A stretch of 64,000 nt of DNA from Morchella semilibera (taxonomy: Eukaryota > Ascomycota > Pezizomycetes > Pezizales > Morchellaceae): positions 1,240,001-1,304,000 of the forward strand of contig CM018604.1 of assembly GCA_009192285.1 (NCBI GenBank), read 5' to 3'. The position numbers and the translations under genes were made by a program. Within the stretch, counting starts at the first letter, position 1. Every line of letters starts with the position of its first letter. Below the pieces are notes generated by a model. That model saw only the letters and a program-made list of their open reading frames with translations, did no database searches and was not told the origin of the DNA. Positions 38,979 through 49,658 of the stretch are shown piece by piece.

Positions 38979-39869
38979 TTAAACCTTCTCCTCTTTCATT
39001 CCATGCTTCCAGAAGGTGATATAAGGAGTAGAACCGTCTTCTCTGTAGTTGAGGAGGGCGACCCTGTTTGTACGTCAGTAGATTAACTCTTTATAATGAG
39101 TATTAAAGTTGGGAAAGAACTTGACAACTCACATTCCATTGATGTCCATACTCTCGCCAATAAGGAACTCATAGTCCTTGAAATTAGCAACGATCTTCTT
39201 GGCAAATGCTTGGGCACCCTTCTCGAAAGTGGAAACCTCCTCGTCGGGGACGCCTTTCTCGACGAGCTTAGCTTTAACAGTCTTCATATATGCTGTTAAG
39301 TTCAAACAAAATTAGTTCAGTGGAATTACAGACTGGGGAATGTACACCACGAACTCTTAAGATGAGCGAGGTAGGTCTTCTTGTCAAAGCTGGTTTGCTG
39401 AAGACGGAATGAGTGGCAAACATTGTTGACGGTTTCCGTACCGTCCTCAACATCATCGGCGGCTTCTTCGGCGGAGGCATTTGCACCGATGTCTATGTTT
39501 ACAATGTCAGTATCAGGGGGATGATACTCAAGGAGTAGTATATAACATACCAACATCGGCACCCTTCTTAATGGTGACCAGGGCGCAATTAACTTCATAA
39601 ACAATATTGTCGACCAGCTTCAAATCGAAGGCATCCGAGACCATCTCGTCACCTGAAATAATATCCTATACATGGATGTCAGTAAACTACTATAAAGAAA
39701 ACCTTTGATAGCCTATGAGGCCAAATATGATAAGCAATATTTACTCGGAGACTCAATCTACCCCACCCCCATATATATCGACCCCGCACCAAATACAAAA
39801 AGGAAATGCTTCGAGAAGATAGACTATTGATCAAGGGGCAATAATACCACTAACCTTGTAAATGATCAT
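38979..39869 (-). CDS. TMA19: translationally controlled tumour protein homologue (TCTP/Tma19)
   Basis: Five exons on the minus strand, 39869-39855, 39665-39551, 39492-39355, 39292-39133 and 39063-38979, give 170 aa, the usual TCTP length. All phases agree. The protein starts [19 protein letters not shown] and contains [37 protein letters not shown] and the C-terminal [20 protein letters not shown], all hallmark TCTP segments; the family signature around the acidic loop is intact. TCTP is an abundant cytosolic protein, ribosome-associated in yeast (Tma19), which moves to mitochondria under stress. Introns are 189, 58, 62 and 69 nt. The third donor is GTTCGT, less typical, but its ACTAAT branch and AACAG acceptor are good and the spliced residues (HLK-T-YMKTVK) match the family. 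The first exon encodes only MIIYK, so ORF finders would miss it. Confidence 0.95.
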
Positions 39870-39960
39870 TTTGCTGGTTTTTATTGTTTATTTTTGCGAA
39901 TTGAGAAAGACAGTAGAGAGTAGAACAAGGAAGGGAGGCGAACGGGCGATGGGGAAAATA
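39870..39960 (-). promoter_or_regulatory. pyrimidine-rich leader of the TCTP gene
   Basis: Read on the minus strand, CCGTTCGCCTCCCTTCCTTG and further CT blocks precede an A-rich 25 bases before the ATG (CAGCAAAATG). This is the usual core-promoter and leader pattern of highly expressed fungal genes. Confidence 0.5.
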
Positions 39961-41367
39961 AGGGTTGAAGTGGGGGAGGGGCAACTTTTTTGTGCGAACT
40001 CAATTGGATTAGCACCGCTCTTGGCGGCGGACTGCTAAATTAGGCAAGACCAGGACACTTGGCGCATGCCAACGGACCTCTAGTAGACAATTAGATCTCA
40101 GACGATTCCTTTCTGCTTGAAACAAGCCGTCAACCAGCGCATCTGCTACTGTTATCTGACAGTTGGTGAACCAATGAAAGATTTGGATATCGCTCCTGGT
40201 ATCCCGGACTCCCGTCAGCCGCCGCAGAGACTTGAAAATAAGATGCCAACACGTGGATCACTTCACACTTGGGCAGCATGTACCTACTGACCCGAGTACA
40301 ATTCAGCTGCAGCCCAGTTCCGGCTTTCGATCATTTGCGTTGGTGGGTTAGGGTTTCTATCACTCTACACCATAAAGCAATGGAGCGTCGATGAATAACT
40401 ACATGTATTGTAGCCGCACGCCGCGCTTAAGCCAACCGGAGGGCCCAGCAGATATCTGAATTATTAACGAGGTCCAAACCTCGGGAAATTAGAAATACTC
40501 CGGTCAATCCTAGATTGTTGAAGGGAAGGACCACCACTATTTGACGATCGGGTGATATAGAGGAGTGACACAGTACGAATACCAGAATATCGGTGACGAT
40601 ATGCTTTTGTATCCAACCAAGTACCCTAAGTATAACCTTATTCATTTTAAGATACAGCATAGGATTCAACTGATAAAATTCTAGTGCATATAAAATTCCA
40701 CGAGCAGCTATCTCCATATATACAGTACGAACCGCTGCTGTTTATAAGGATCGCATTCTCCTACGGAACACCACTGCGTCCCAACCCATATGAATTGGCT
40801 CATTGGATTTAGTCTCTGGGGGTGGCGTAGAGTGACTAAACTATAGAAGTTGTCAATTCAGTCATTTCCGGCACCTCTCCCCGGAAGGATTCTTCCCCTT
40901 CTAGAGTGCTTCTTAGTCATAATATACATCCGAAGTCAGGGCACGGCTCGCTAGCACCGGACCTCGGCGTAACTTTAATTGACATTGACATCGGCAAAAG
41001 GCTTTAGTAGACCAGGTAGATCGATTACAAATACCGTCTAGTTATACCAGCTCCAACGAACTATGGTTGAGTGATCGAATGTGAAGCAAAAGAGCGGTTT
41101 TTGCTTGCTAGTCTAATGGAATACGTCCGTCCGTACCTAGCCAACTGCACTGTTTATACTGTGCTGCCCCTTGTATTATACTCAATTTTTGACGCTGTAT
41201 GCATGTATGCACTCCCAGGGATATCAAAATCTTACAGGCCTACATGCTCGTGCCCTACTTAGCTAATATTCGGCGATGTCAAGCCGAAACACTGGGTAGG
41301 TACATGTACTTAAGCTTCTGTCATCGCCCCCTCACCCCTCTCCCGTCACATACATAAAGTTTATATA

Positions 41368-41456
41368 CTCTCGCGTAATGTAGAGTTAGAGTAACGTTGC
41401 ATGCAGACAAGAGTACCTATATACTAGGTATCTTATAAACTCTACATAAGCGAGAG
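41368..41456. repeat. short inverted repeat
   Basis: CTCTCGCGTAATGTAGAGTT at 41368-41387 pairs with AACTCTACATAAGCGAGAG at 41438-41456 with one or two mismatches, separated by about 50 bases. Could be a minimal MITE or a lone hairpin. Confidence 0.55.
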
Positions 41457-42417
41457 AAAAATTTCTCGTTTTTGTTAGTAAACAGAGCAAATACGTGGTA
41501 AAACATAAAAACGTCGGTGCACTCTACTTACGGTATTTTTAACCAGATGACTGCGCCGGGTTGATTAGCACCCGTTGATAGTCCCATGACTGCATATTAC
41601 CCCAGGTTTGCGGCAATTCCTACAAGTAAATGCACCAACGCCCGTTCTTCACAAGTGCGATACAAATATATAATTTGCGCCATGGCCATATGGCATATTG
41701 AAAATGCCGCAAAAAAAAAAAAAACGGAGTTTTTCGGCGGGGGTTGATACATGTACAGCGTACGGAAGGCGGGAAGCCGAACGGATCCGGGAATGTCGGT
41801 GGCCGCTTATTTTTTTTGACGGGGTCCAAACGGACTCGAGCAGAACGTGCATTTGCTTTTTTTCTTTTGTCGGTTGTCCAACGTCACTCACTCTCAATGG
41901 ACCATTTTTGTTTTTCTCCAATGGACTCCCGTTGGGCGACTTTTTTCGATACGATCAATACATTTTTAAATCCACCTATTGTTTCGCGTTCAACACGTAT
42001 AATTGTTATGGTATTAGACGCGGCGCGCCAGAATGCGTTCGGTTACGTGTTCGGACTGATATTTTGAGTGTTGCTGTAGTTACTGTAGAGTAACTTGATG
42101 TGCTGGTACCGAAATCGATATCCATTGCTTTTCACTCCACGATTTTGAGGATCGACCCTGTAAGATGCTCTCGGCGTATGCGATGACCAAGGAGGGCCTT
42201 TCTATCAAGGTACGACGCGATACCCGGTACTTCCTGTATTTCTTTAGGCCGGGACTAAATCGGGTTAAATACCGAGTATTGCATCAAGCGCGGATCTCGA
42301 ACCCTGAAAGGCTAGAAGTAGAGAGAGCTCCCTGAGGGTTTTCTTTGGCAGGCAGGCCAGGAAGAGGGTCACGAAGAATGTGCCTACAATATGCGTATGT
42401 TGTAATATAGCATGCTA

Positions 42418-42695
42418 GGGTCCCGTCAAATATACAAGGGTAAGATACTGGGAGTAAGAAACACGGTTATAAACCGGTTATAAACTCAGGTCTAGTTGAG
42501 AGGGAGTAAGATGCTGTGGCAGGGTTAGGGTTATTAAACAGGAAGAGGCGAAACAAGTCCGTCCCCCCCCCAAAGGCATATACAAAAGACACACCCGAAT
42601 TTTTTGCTTATGTCATGCAGTTATAAACATCAGTTTCCGACAGCTTAAGTATTTTGCTCTGTTTTAAACACGGTCTCTATTATCTCACGGGACCC
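42418..42695. mobile_element. MITE with TA-flanked ends (Tc1/mariner-like)
   Basis: The ends GGGTCCCGT (42418-42426) and ACGGGACCC (42687-42695) are inverted and flanked on both sides by TA, the target duplication used by Tc1/mariner elements. The flanks read GCATGCTA on the left and TATAGCATGC on the right, so insertion appears to have split a palindromic GCATGC-type site. Internal sequence has two partial direct repeats (GGGTAAGATACTGGGAGTAAG and GGGAGTAAGATGCTG). No coding capacity. Confidence 0.65.
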
Positions 42696-43423
42696 TATAG
42701 CATGCTGTACCTTGTAAGGCCCAAAGGCTCGAGCTTGAAACCGTGATGCTTCTTGGCGAGATTACAGGTGTCGTGTAAAAAAAAAATATGGGTGACTCAA
42801 GCTGTAACGGTGTGTTTAGTGAATGGTGACGTCAGCTAATAAGGATACAGTATTTTATTTTGTGTACCTGGGAGTTTAAGGCTTACCAAGCGGGTCAGGA
42901 ATGCCCAGAATCACGGTTTTTTTTGTTTTTTTTTTATTCTGCAACCACCCCCCCTACGAGGTGTTCGAGTCTTTGACGGGGGTCCCGGAAAGGCCGGGCA
43001 ACCTAGGAGCAACTACAGATTGAAACGGAGTACGACGGCGCAGCAGTACAGTCATTCATTATCAGTTATGGAGTGATCGAGAAGGTTGGGAAGTGCATGA
43101 GTTATGTAAAAGTAGCTGGGGTAAGATTGAAATTGATCTTGGGAGGACATATTTTACATGAAAGTGGGGAACTGAAAACCAGAACTCATTCCTTTCCTAG
43201 CAGTGACAGCAGCTCAGGGGAGACTATGATTCACAGGTACATGTATTATTCAATTCATATCTTCAAAATATCGGCGCTGTTATCGGATGATCAGACAACC
43301 GGGGGGCGGATGTTGCAAATCCGGTGGAAGGATAAGTTAGTCGGGCGTTTTGGGGGTGAGTGTGAGTGTGAAATGGAATGGGCGGCTGCAGGGCTGGCTC
43401 ACTCACGCGAAGAAGAGAGACGA

Positions 43424-43700
43424 CTCTCTCTCTCTCTCTCTCTCTCACTTCGACTTTCCACTACGGATGCAATCCCCCAAACCCTCTCTCATCTCTCTCT
43501 CACCTCACCTCTTCTTGTCGCCACTCTCACGCGACTTCTCCTCTTTCTCGTACTAGAGGATAAGAAACTCTATCATTGAGCCAGGTTTCCCTTTTTCTGC
43601 ACGGCCTTCCCTCTTGCTCTCTCTCTCTCTCTCCCTCACTCTCTCTCTCACTCCTTCCCTCCCTCCCTTTCATTTCAATTTGCAACTTCAACCCCAATCC
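43424..43700 (+). promoter_or_regulatory. CT-repeat leader region upstream of the C4-hydroxylase
   Basis: A (CT)n tract of about 23 bases at 43424-43446 is followed by further CT-rich blocks to about 43672 (CTCTCTCTCTCTCTCCCTC and similar). Pyrimidine tracts like these are typical of fungal core promoters; here they start about 630 bases before the start codon, so the leader may be long or contain an intron. A further poly-C run lies near 43844-43858. Confidence 0.45.
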
Positions 43701-44056
43701 TGACATCCACTTTCGCATTCGAATTCTCCCCATACAGCACTCCACAAACACCTCAATTCCGATACGTAATTTGGGCATTTACATAAATACTTAATTCGAT
43801 ACTACCATAATACCACACAATATCCCACACACTACCCCTCCTCCCCCCCCCCCCCCCAGTAGCTCCGCATAAATACGACTCTGTTCCTTCTTTGCCTTGC
43901 GTTGCCGCCACCACCAGATCTGTCAACCAACCTCCCCCAACCATTCACCAGCTCAGGGACCGTCGCTTTACCGGTACAACTAGTGCTGCTACAATAAAAC
44001 TTTCAGCCCAGCTACAATAAACATACGGCGTCAGTGGCGTCATAACAGCCTTCTCA

Positions 44057-45524
44057 ATGAATGCAACAATAATAAATCCCCCAATTCTCCCCCCTCCTCC
44101 TTCGCTCTCAACACTCACACCGCTTCCTCCACTGTTACCTCCAGTCACAGATGCGGTTCTATTGCTCGTCTCCCCAGTAGTCGCCTACTGGTGCTTGTCC
44201 ATGATATTTCACTTCATGGACTCCTATGACCTCCTTTCCAAATACCGACTACACACACCTGCAGAGGTACTAAAACGGAATCATGTATCCCGAGGAGAAG
44301 TAATGCGAGATGTAATCTTACAGCAAATCATCCAATCAATTGTCGGCTGGGTAATTAGCTTGTCCGAGGGAATTGAAATGAGGGGAGGTGAATGGTGGGA
44401 AATCCTGAATTTGTACTCAAAATTCTTGCAAACGGAGCGATGGGTTACGGGTGCTCTCCAGGTGGTCGGAATCAACACAGCTGGGTTAGAGCAGAAGTTT
44501 ATCTCGGGAATCACGGCGATCGGAGTGGACAATCTGCTGGAGGGTGCGGTGCAGTTTATGGGACTAGAGCCGACAGATAACGGGAATTGGAGGTACAAAC
44601 TTGTTGAGATCGCGTACTGGTACATCATCCCTGCCGCCCGGATGTGGTTTGCCATCTTTATTCTCGACACATGGCAATATTTCCTACACAGGCTCATGCA
44701 CGAGTCGAAGTGGCTTTACAGTGGGTTCCATCCTCTGTTAACTTTTTTTTTTTAACGTCGATCCACCTCGTTTCATTTAAGCTAACATAGACTAGAAACA
44801 TTCCACTCACGACATCACCGCCTCTATGTTCCTTACGCGTTTGGTGCGCTTTATAACCATCCATTCGAGGGCCTCCTCATGGACACGCTCGGTGCTGGTA
44901 TTGCCTTTAAGATGTCCGGTTTAAAAGTGCGCGGAGGCGTGTTTTTCTTCACATTCTCCACTATGAAGACGGTCGACGATCACTGCGGGTACTCCCTCCC
45001 ATTCGACCCCCTGCAGTACATTTTCTGGAACAACGCCAGTTACCATGATATCCACCACCAAGGCTGGGGCATCAAGGTCCGTTTTCTTCTCTTACAATCC
45101 CCATATGATTCGACAAGTTGCTGATAATCTATAGACAAATTTTTCTCAACCGTTCTTTATTTGCTGGGACCGCTGGCTCGGAACCCAATGGACAGGAGGC
45201 GACGTTTCATCGCGATACCAGGCATCTCGTGAAAGGGCGGCAAACGCACTGTCAAGAGATGGGTTGGAGGGCCAAAGCTCGAAGATGTCAAGCGGGTCGA
45301 CGTCATCTTTCGCTAATGGGAGCATGAACGGCTCCGCAAGCGGTGGATTGAAGCCAAGAATACCCAATGGAAAGCCAAGAGTGCAAGCCGAGGAATCAAG
45401 GCGACAAGTCCTCGAGGGCGAGGGCGCCAATGTACTATATGAAGAGGATAGGGAGGAGCAAGAAGTAGAGGCACAGATGGAGCGGGAGCGAAGAGATCGG
45501 TGGAACGATGGAGAGGCGTGGTAG
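44057..45524 (+). CDS. SUR2: sphinganine C4-hydroxylase (Sur2-type)
   Basis: Three exons, 44057-44720, 44796-45076 and 45135-45524, encode 444 aa. The first intron (75 nt) ends CTAG at 44795; using that acceptor rather than the nearby CATAG gives KTFHSRHHRLYVPYAFGA in frame, as the family requires. The second intron is 58 nt. Membrane helices lie near 33-53, 185-205 and in the centre. The diiron histidine boxes of the fatty-acid-hydroxylase/desaturase family are intact: HRLMH (211-215), HSRHH (225-229) and HDIHH (305-309), with the Sur2-typical MKTVDDHCGY and GIKTNFSQPFF segments. The ER enzyme hydroxylates C4 of sphinganine or dihydroceramide to make phytosphingosine. It is about 95 residues longer than the yeast protein; the extra part is a hydrophilic, Ser-rich then Glu/Arg-rich C-terminal tail, probably disordered. 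Confidence 0.95.
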
Positions 45525-48500
45525 TGTATTCTGACTTGTCTTTTGTCTCTTTATATTGTGAAGAGTATATTGCTCTCATGTTTTTTATTACCCGTTTCTC
45601 CCCCCTTTTTTGCGCCGTGGCCTGCTTTTATCTATACCTTACAATTCTAACTTCCAACCTTTATCATTTATTCGCTTCTCTCCACCCCTCCTATGGCTCT
45701 CTTTTCGTCTTTGCCGTTTCTTTGTTGTCTTGTGTTGTTTGTTTGCTGCATGTCTGAAACGCTGGGCTCTGGGTTTGGTTGGGGGGTTTTTTTTTTCCTC
45801 TTTTTTTCCTCCTCTTTTCTTTGAATGTTGGGGCATGGGGCGCGGAAATGGGAAATCAGGTACCTACGAATAAGCATAATGTTGCAGGAAATGGATGGGA
45901 CGGAAAGGAATGGGAAGGAAAACCGCGGGAGCTCTGAGTCCAGCTGGCGGCACCATGGAGGGGAGGGGGGGGTACCTCTAGTGGTGTGGAGGGAGGGAGA
46001 GGTTTGTGGGTGGGCGGGGTGGGGGGAGTATGTGGGGAGTTATTGGGACGAAACACATATCTCGGTGTAATTGGATTATAACAGTTTTTTGTGATTTTCA
46101 GTTGCTTTTTTCTTCACATTGAGTTTTTAGGGGGGACTTTTTTTTTCTTGTTTCTTTTTTTTTTTTTTTTTTTTGTTATTACTTCTATTTCTCACCGAGT
46201 CCGGGGGCGTTGCAGCTCGGACTGTTAATACGTAGATCATGATCAAGAGTACGTACGTTACTTGAAGTTAGTAGTTGGAGCGAGAGGGGGAGGATGTTGA
46301 CGCCATATAGATATATATGTTGTATAACTGAGCTCTCGCCGGTCTTCTTCCCGTCTTGTTTTCATTTGTCGTACATATCCACAATCTGCTTTCGGGTCTA
46401 GCTTTCTGGGTGTTATTGGACTATTGATGTATCTTGCTTGCAGCTGGGCCGCAGGTTAGTTAGGCTTGTATGTACGAATTGAAACATCTAAACCAAATCA
46501 CATCGCGTCACAAACCAGCACTCGTCTAGCCATATCATAACATCAATGGGCATACTACGTACCGGTGTCGGGGTAAAATCTGCTGTAATTTAAACAGTGA
46601 TCTGAACAGTCGCAACCACGGGCGCCCGTACGTACAATACATACCAAGGCAGTGGAATGTAAATACGCAGACATGGGACGAGGCGAGGCGATAGGTCTGC
46701 CTGCGGTCAGGCCACCACTAGATATCATCATCATCATAGGTGGTGGGTGGGGTGATATGGTTCCTGGCGCGCCTACCTTTTTATGCTCGGACCTCGTCTG
46801 TTTTGTGGGATTATCAAAAACCACAGACGCTGTCGTCGTCCAAACTGCCCCCCCCCCCCCGCTCTGTCTGTCTGTCAACCACAGATAAGCTCGAGCGAGC
46901 GGTAGGAGGAATTAAGGCGACATCACTAACGTGACGGCTAGCTGAGCGCGAGAGTTGAGTTGCCCCTCGAGACACGATCGACAGGGCAGGGCGTGTAAAT
47001 CCGGGGTAAGGGGGAAGGGGGAAGGGGGGAAGGGGGGAGGGGGGAGGGAGGAGGAGGCATGCACACTCTGTTACCCCCTGATGTAAAATGTATGTAGTTA
47101 TCGATATCACCCCCTTAATACTCATCGTATATCTATTCAGATGCTGGATTCTCGTATGTAGTCGAGTTAGGTTACACAGACCGTCGGTTGGCTACGAACG
47201 AATACCTACCTGCCCTAATCAAGCGCCGTCTAGTGCTCTAGAGCTACATGAATGTTATACAAGTAGAGTACATGTATATACATGCACTTAAGCTGTACGG
47301 CAATATACTTACATGCAATCTCCCTAGGAGATGCGGTGATCCGCCGCGCCCGGCGGTGATCGCCGCGGGGTTTCCCCTTTTGGGTATGAGTGTGGGTGGG
47401 GGTGTGTGGGGGGGCGATTGAGTCTGTGGAGAGGGGGGGGGGTGCGGGAGGGTGGCCACCCATCGGTGGTGAAGCCGAAGGGGGCGAGTGATGGGTTGTG
47501 ATGAGATTAATTGTGGAGAGGTACTTCGTTAGGGAGGGGATCATTCATGAGCGTAGAGGGGAGTGACACCCGCCTGCATAAAATGTAGATGCTATATACT
47601 ACGCTGTAACCATCACGCACCTCTAGGTGTGACGACTCGTATGGTTTATAATCTCTTTACAATTATTTAATCAGTTACAAACTACAGTGAAAAGGAGGAG
47701 GGGTAGCGGATCGAAGGTGTTGATGGGTCGGTAGACTTTAATTCAGAGAAGATCAAAAGACACACTTAAGACCTCACTCCCCCAGTGAATCCCGCCCGGG
47801 TCATGAGATATGATTCGGACCACGCGGCTCAGGTCGTTGGTAAATCATTTATTGCATGCAGCCCACAAGGCTATGGCAAACACCCTCCCCCCTCTTTCCC
47901 CCCCTCGTCCCCTCCTCTTCTAATACAAGTACAAATATTAGAAATAAGGAATAAAACCAAGTAACTAAATAAAACAGAGCAGTCTTTGATCTTCTGTGTA
48001 TTCGCATCCGTAGTACGCCCGAGTCGTGTCACCTGTGGCTGACGCAGAAAGGTTAGTTGGCTTGCGGCTGGCACGGGGCAGCTTCAGGCAGCTCCAGAAC
48101 AGTGGATAAAAGTCTGGCCACGAGTCTTCGCGGGGATGGCATGATAGCCCGTACCCCCCAGGCTGAATCTATGTGCCCTCTGATGAGAGGGATAAATCGA
48201 TACGAGTAGATAAGTCCGAATAGTATATATTCTCGCCACGGGAGAGCAGTTCGCAACCAGGGAAGGAAAATTCTCTCTCGATTAGTGATTGCGTCTTTGG
48301 TTAAGAGAGGGAACATCTCATGCCTCCCCCCCCCCCCCAAGCTCTTCGGGCGGACGATCACCATAGGCCAAAAATCCACTAGCCAGTAGTCTCATAGCAC
48401 GCCGTTTAGTGGCCGTCTTTCTGAGGCCCCAATATCCGTTGTAACGAGGAGGACCAATAATCAGCTTTTGTAGGCCAGTACCCTGAAAGTGTAGTTTAGG

Positions 48501-49658
48501 GTATAGATGCCCTCCTCCGGTAGGTAGAAATGTTTGGTAGATAGAGCGATGTTTGCTGATGAATGACGGTTTTAATTAGTTGGAGGGGAGGAGGGGAGGA
48601 GGGCCTCGAGGTGCTCATTAGAAATCTCAGAACAAAGCCCTTCGTTCACTTTGACAACCCGTTAGTCATCAGAACTGCATTTTCATGTACGTAGCTGCAG
48701 GTCAGGTAAAGGTGGCACTCAGCTGCTTGAAGTTGCTTCTATTTGGTGGCTTAAATTAAGGTTGTCTCTCACACAACTGTCACGATTAAGGTTATCTATA
48801 CCCCATTGGTTTCACCGTTTTTTCTCTCATCTTACGGCTGTGTGGTGCGGCCCAATTCGGGCGTGCAGAATCGAATGTTCTGCAGAAGCTCATCCTCACC
48901 AGCTGTCATTTTTTAGGCTTCTGAAATCTCGATCCCCCAAAGCTCACATATTGATCACGATAGCGCTTCCTTTTCGAGAATTCTAAACGTGTCTTGATCA
49001 GTATACTGGTCACGCATATATCACCGAACCGTTAATATGCGCCCCCTCTGCATGCGCTAAGCTTGTGCTTCCATCTCACACACCGTAAATCATTTCATCT
49101 TGTGAAGAAACCCACAAAGCTCCAAACCTGCCGAAAATATTGTCTCCGGATATATCCTTCCCTAACCATTGAATTGTATATGCTCGCAGAGAGCAAGTCC
49201 ATTTCAGAACGACGAATCACCCCCCACTCCCCCCCACCCCACCCCATCTGGAAAAATATTGTTATGTCCATGTAATGAGGTAAAGGTAACTAAAAAGATG
49301 ACGAAGAGGGTGGAAGAATAACTCCTCTAATAACCCCTAAAAGAAATGCTTTTCATGAGATGTTTTACCTCCAAAGCGATAGCTAGCCAAGCTGTGCAGA
49401 TAAGATTCAAGAAACAAGAAATGACTGGGTATGGCGCAGTAAATAGCAACGGCAGCAAAGAAATAGCTAAAGAAAACCCCATAATTTTTACATCGCCAGA
49501 AATAGCGTACAAAAAAAAACAAAATATGCGCCACTAGCTCAGTACGTCCCAGCAGAAAGAAGAAAAGAAGGAAAGGGGGGGGGGAGCCATATATGTCCGT
49601 AAGCTCATCAAAAGATGCATCATAAAAATAAATAGAAAAAGCAGCAGGCACTCCGTCT
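45525..49658. other. spacer with strong purine/pyrimidine strand bias
   Basis: T-rich 3' flank of the hydroxylase (45560-45820), G-rich stretches at 45955-46030, 46995-47058 and 47380-47450, long T runs near 46138-46174, and a T/C-rich region toward 49.5 kb. The open frames here follow these biased tracts and are not credible genes. Only one TACATGTA copy (47271) occurs. Confidence 0.5.
46995..47058 (+). repeat. G-rich purine tract with G-quadruplex potential
   Basis: Successive runs of four to six G separated by AA or A (GGGGTAAGGGGGAAGGGGG and on). Four or more G-runs in a row meet the usual quadruplex pattern on the plus strand. Confidence 0.75.

Larger units (their letters stand above)
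39961..43423. other. spacer with two foldback elements
   Basis: No gene is supported. Holds the small foldback at 41368-41456, the TA-flanked element at 42418-42695, A- and T-runs near 41710 and 42915, and four TACATGTA copies. The frames at 41698-42093 and 43073-43579 are low-complexity or lack an ATG. Confidence 0.5.

Noticed and set aside
42529-42543. Telomere-like GGGTTAGGGTTA
   Set aside because: Only two units, inside a MITE; not a telomeric array.
43073-43579. 168-codon open frame upstream of the C4-hydroxylase
   Set aside because: It starts at GTG, has no family resemblance, and its later part is just translated CT repeat.
23879-45524. A sphingolipid gene cluster formed by the elongase and the C4-hydroxylase
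   Set aside because: They are 20 kb apart with unrelated genes between, and the QxxHH box argues against a sphingolipid-type elongase.
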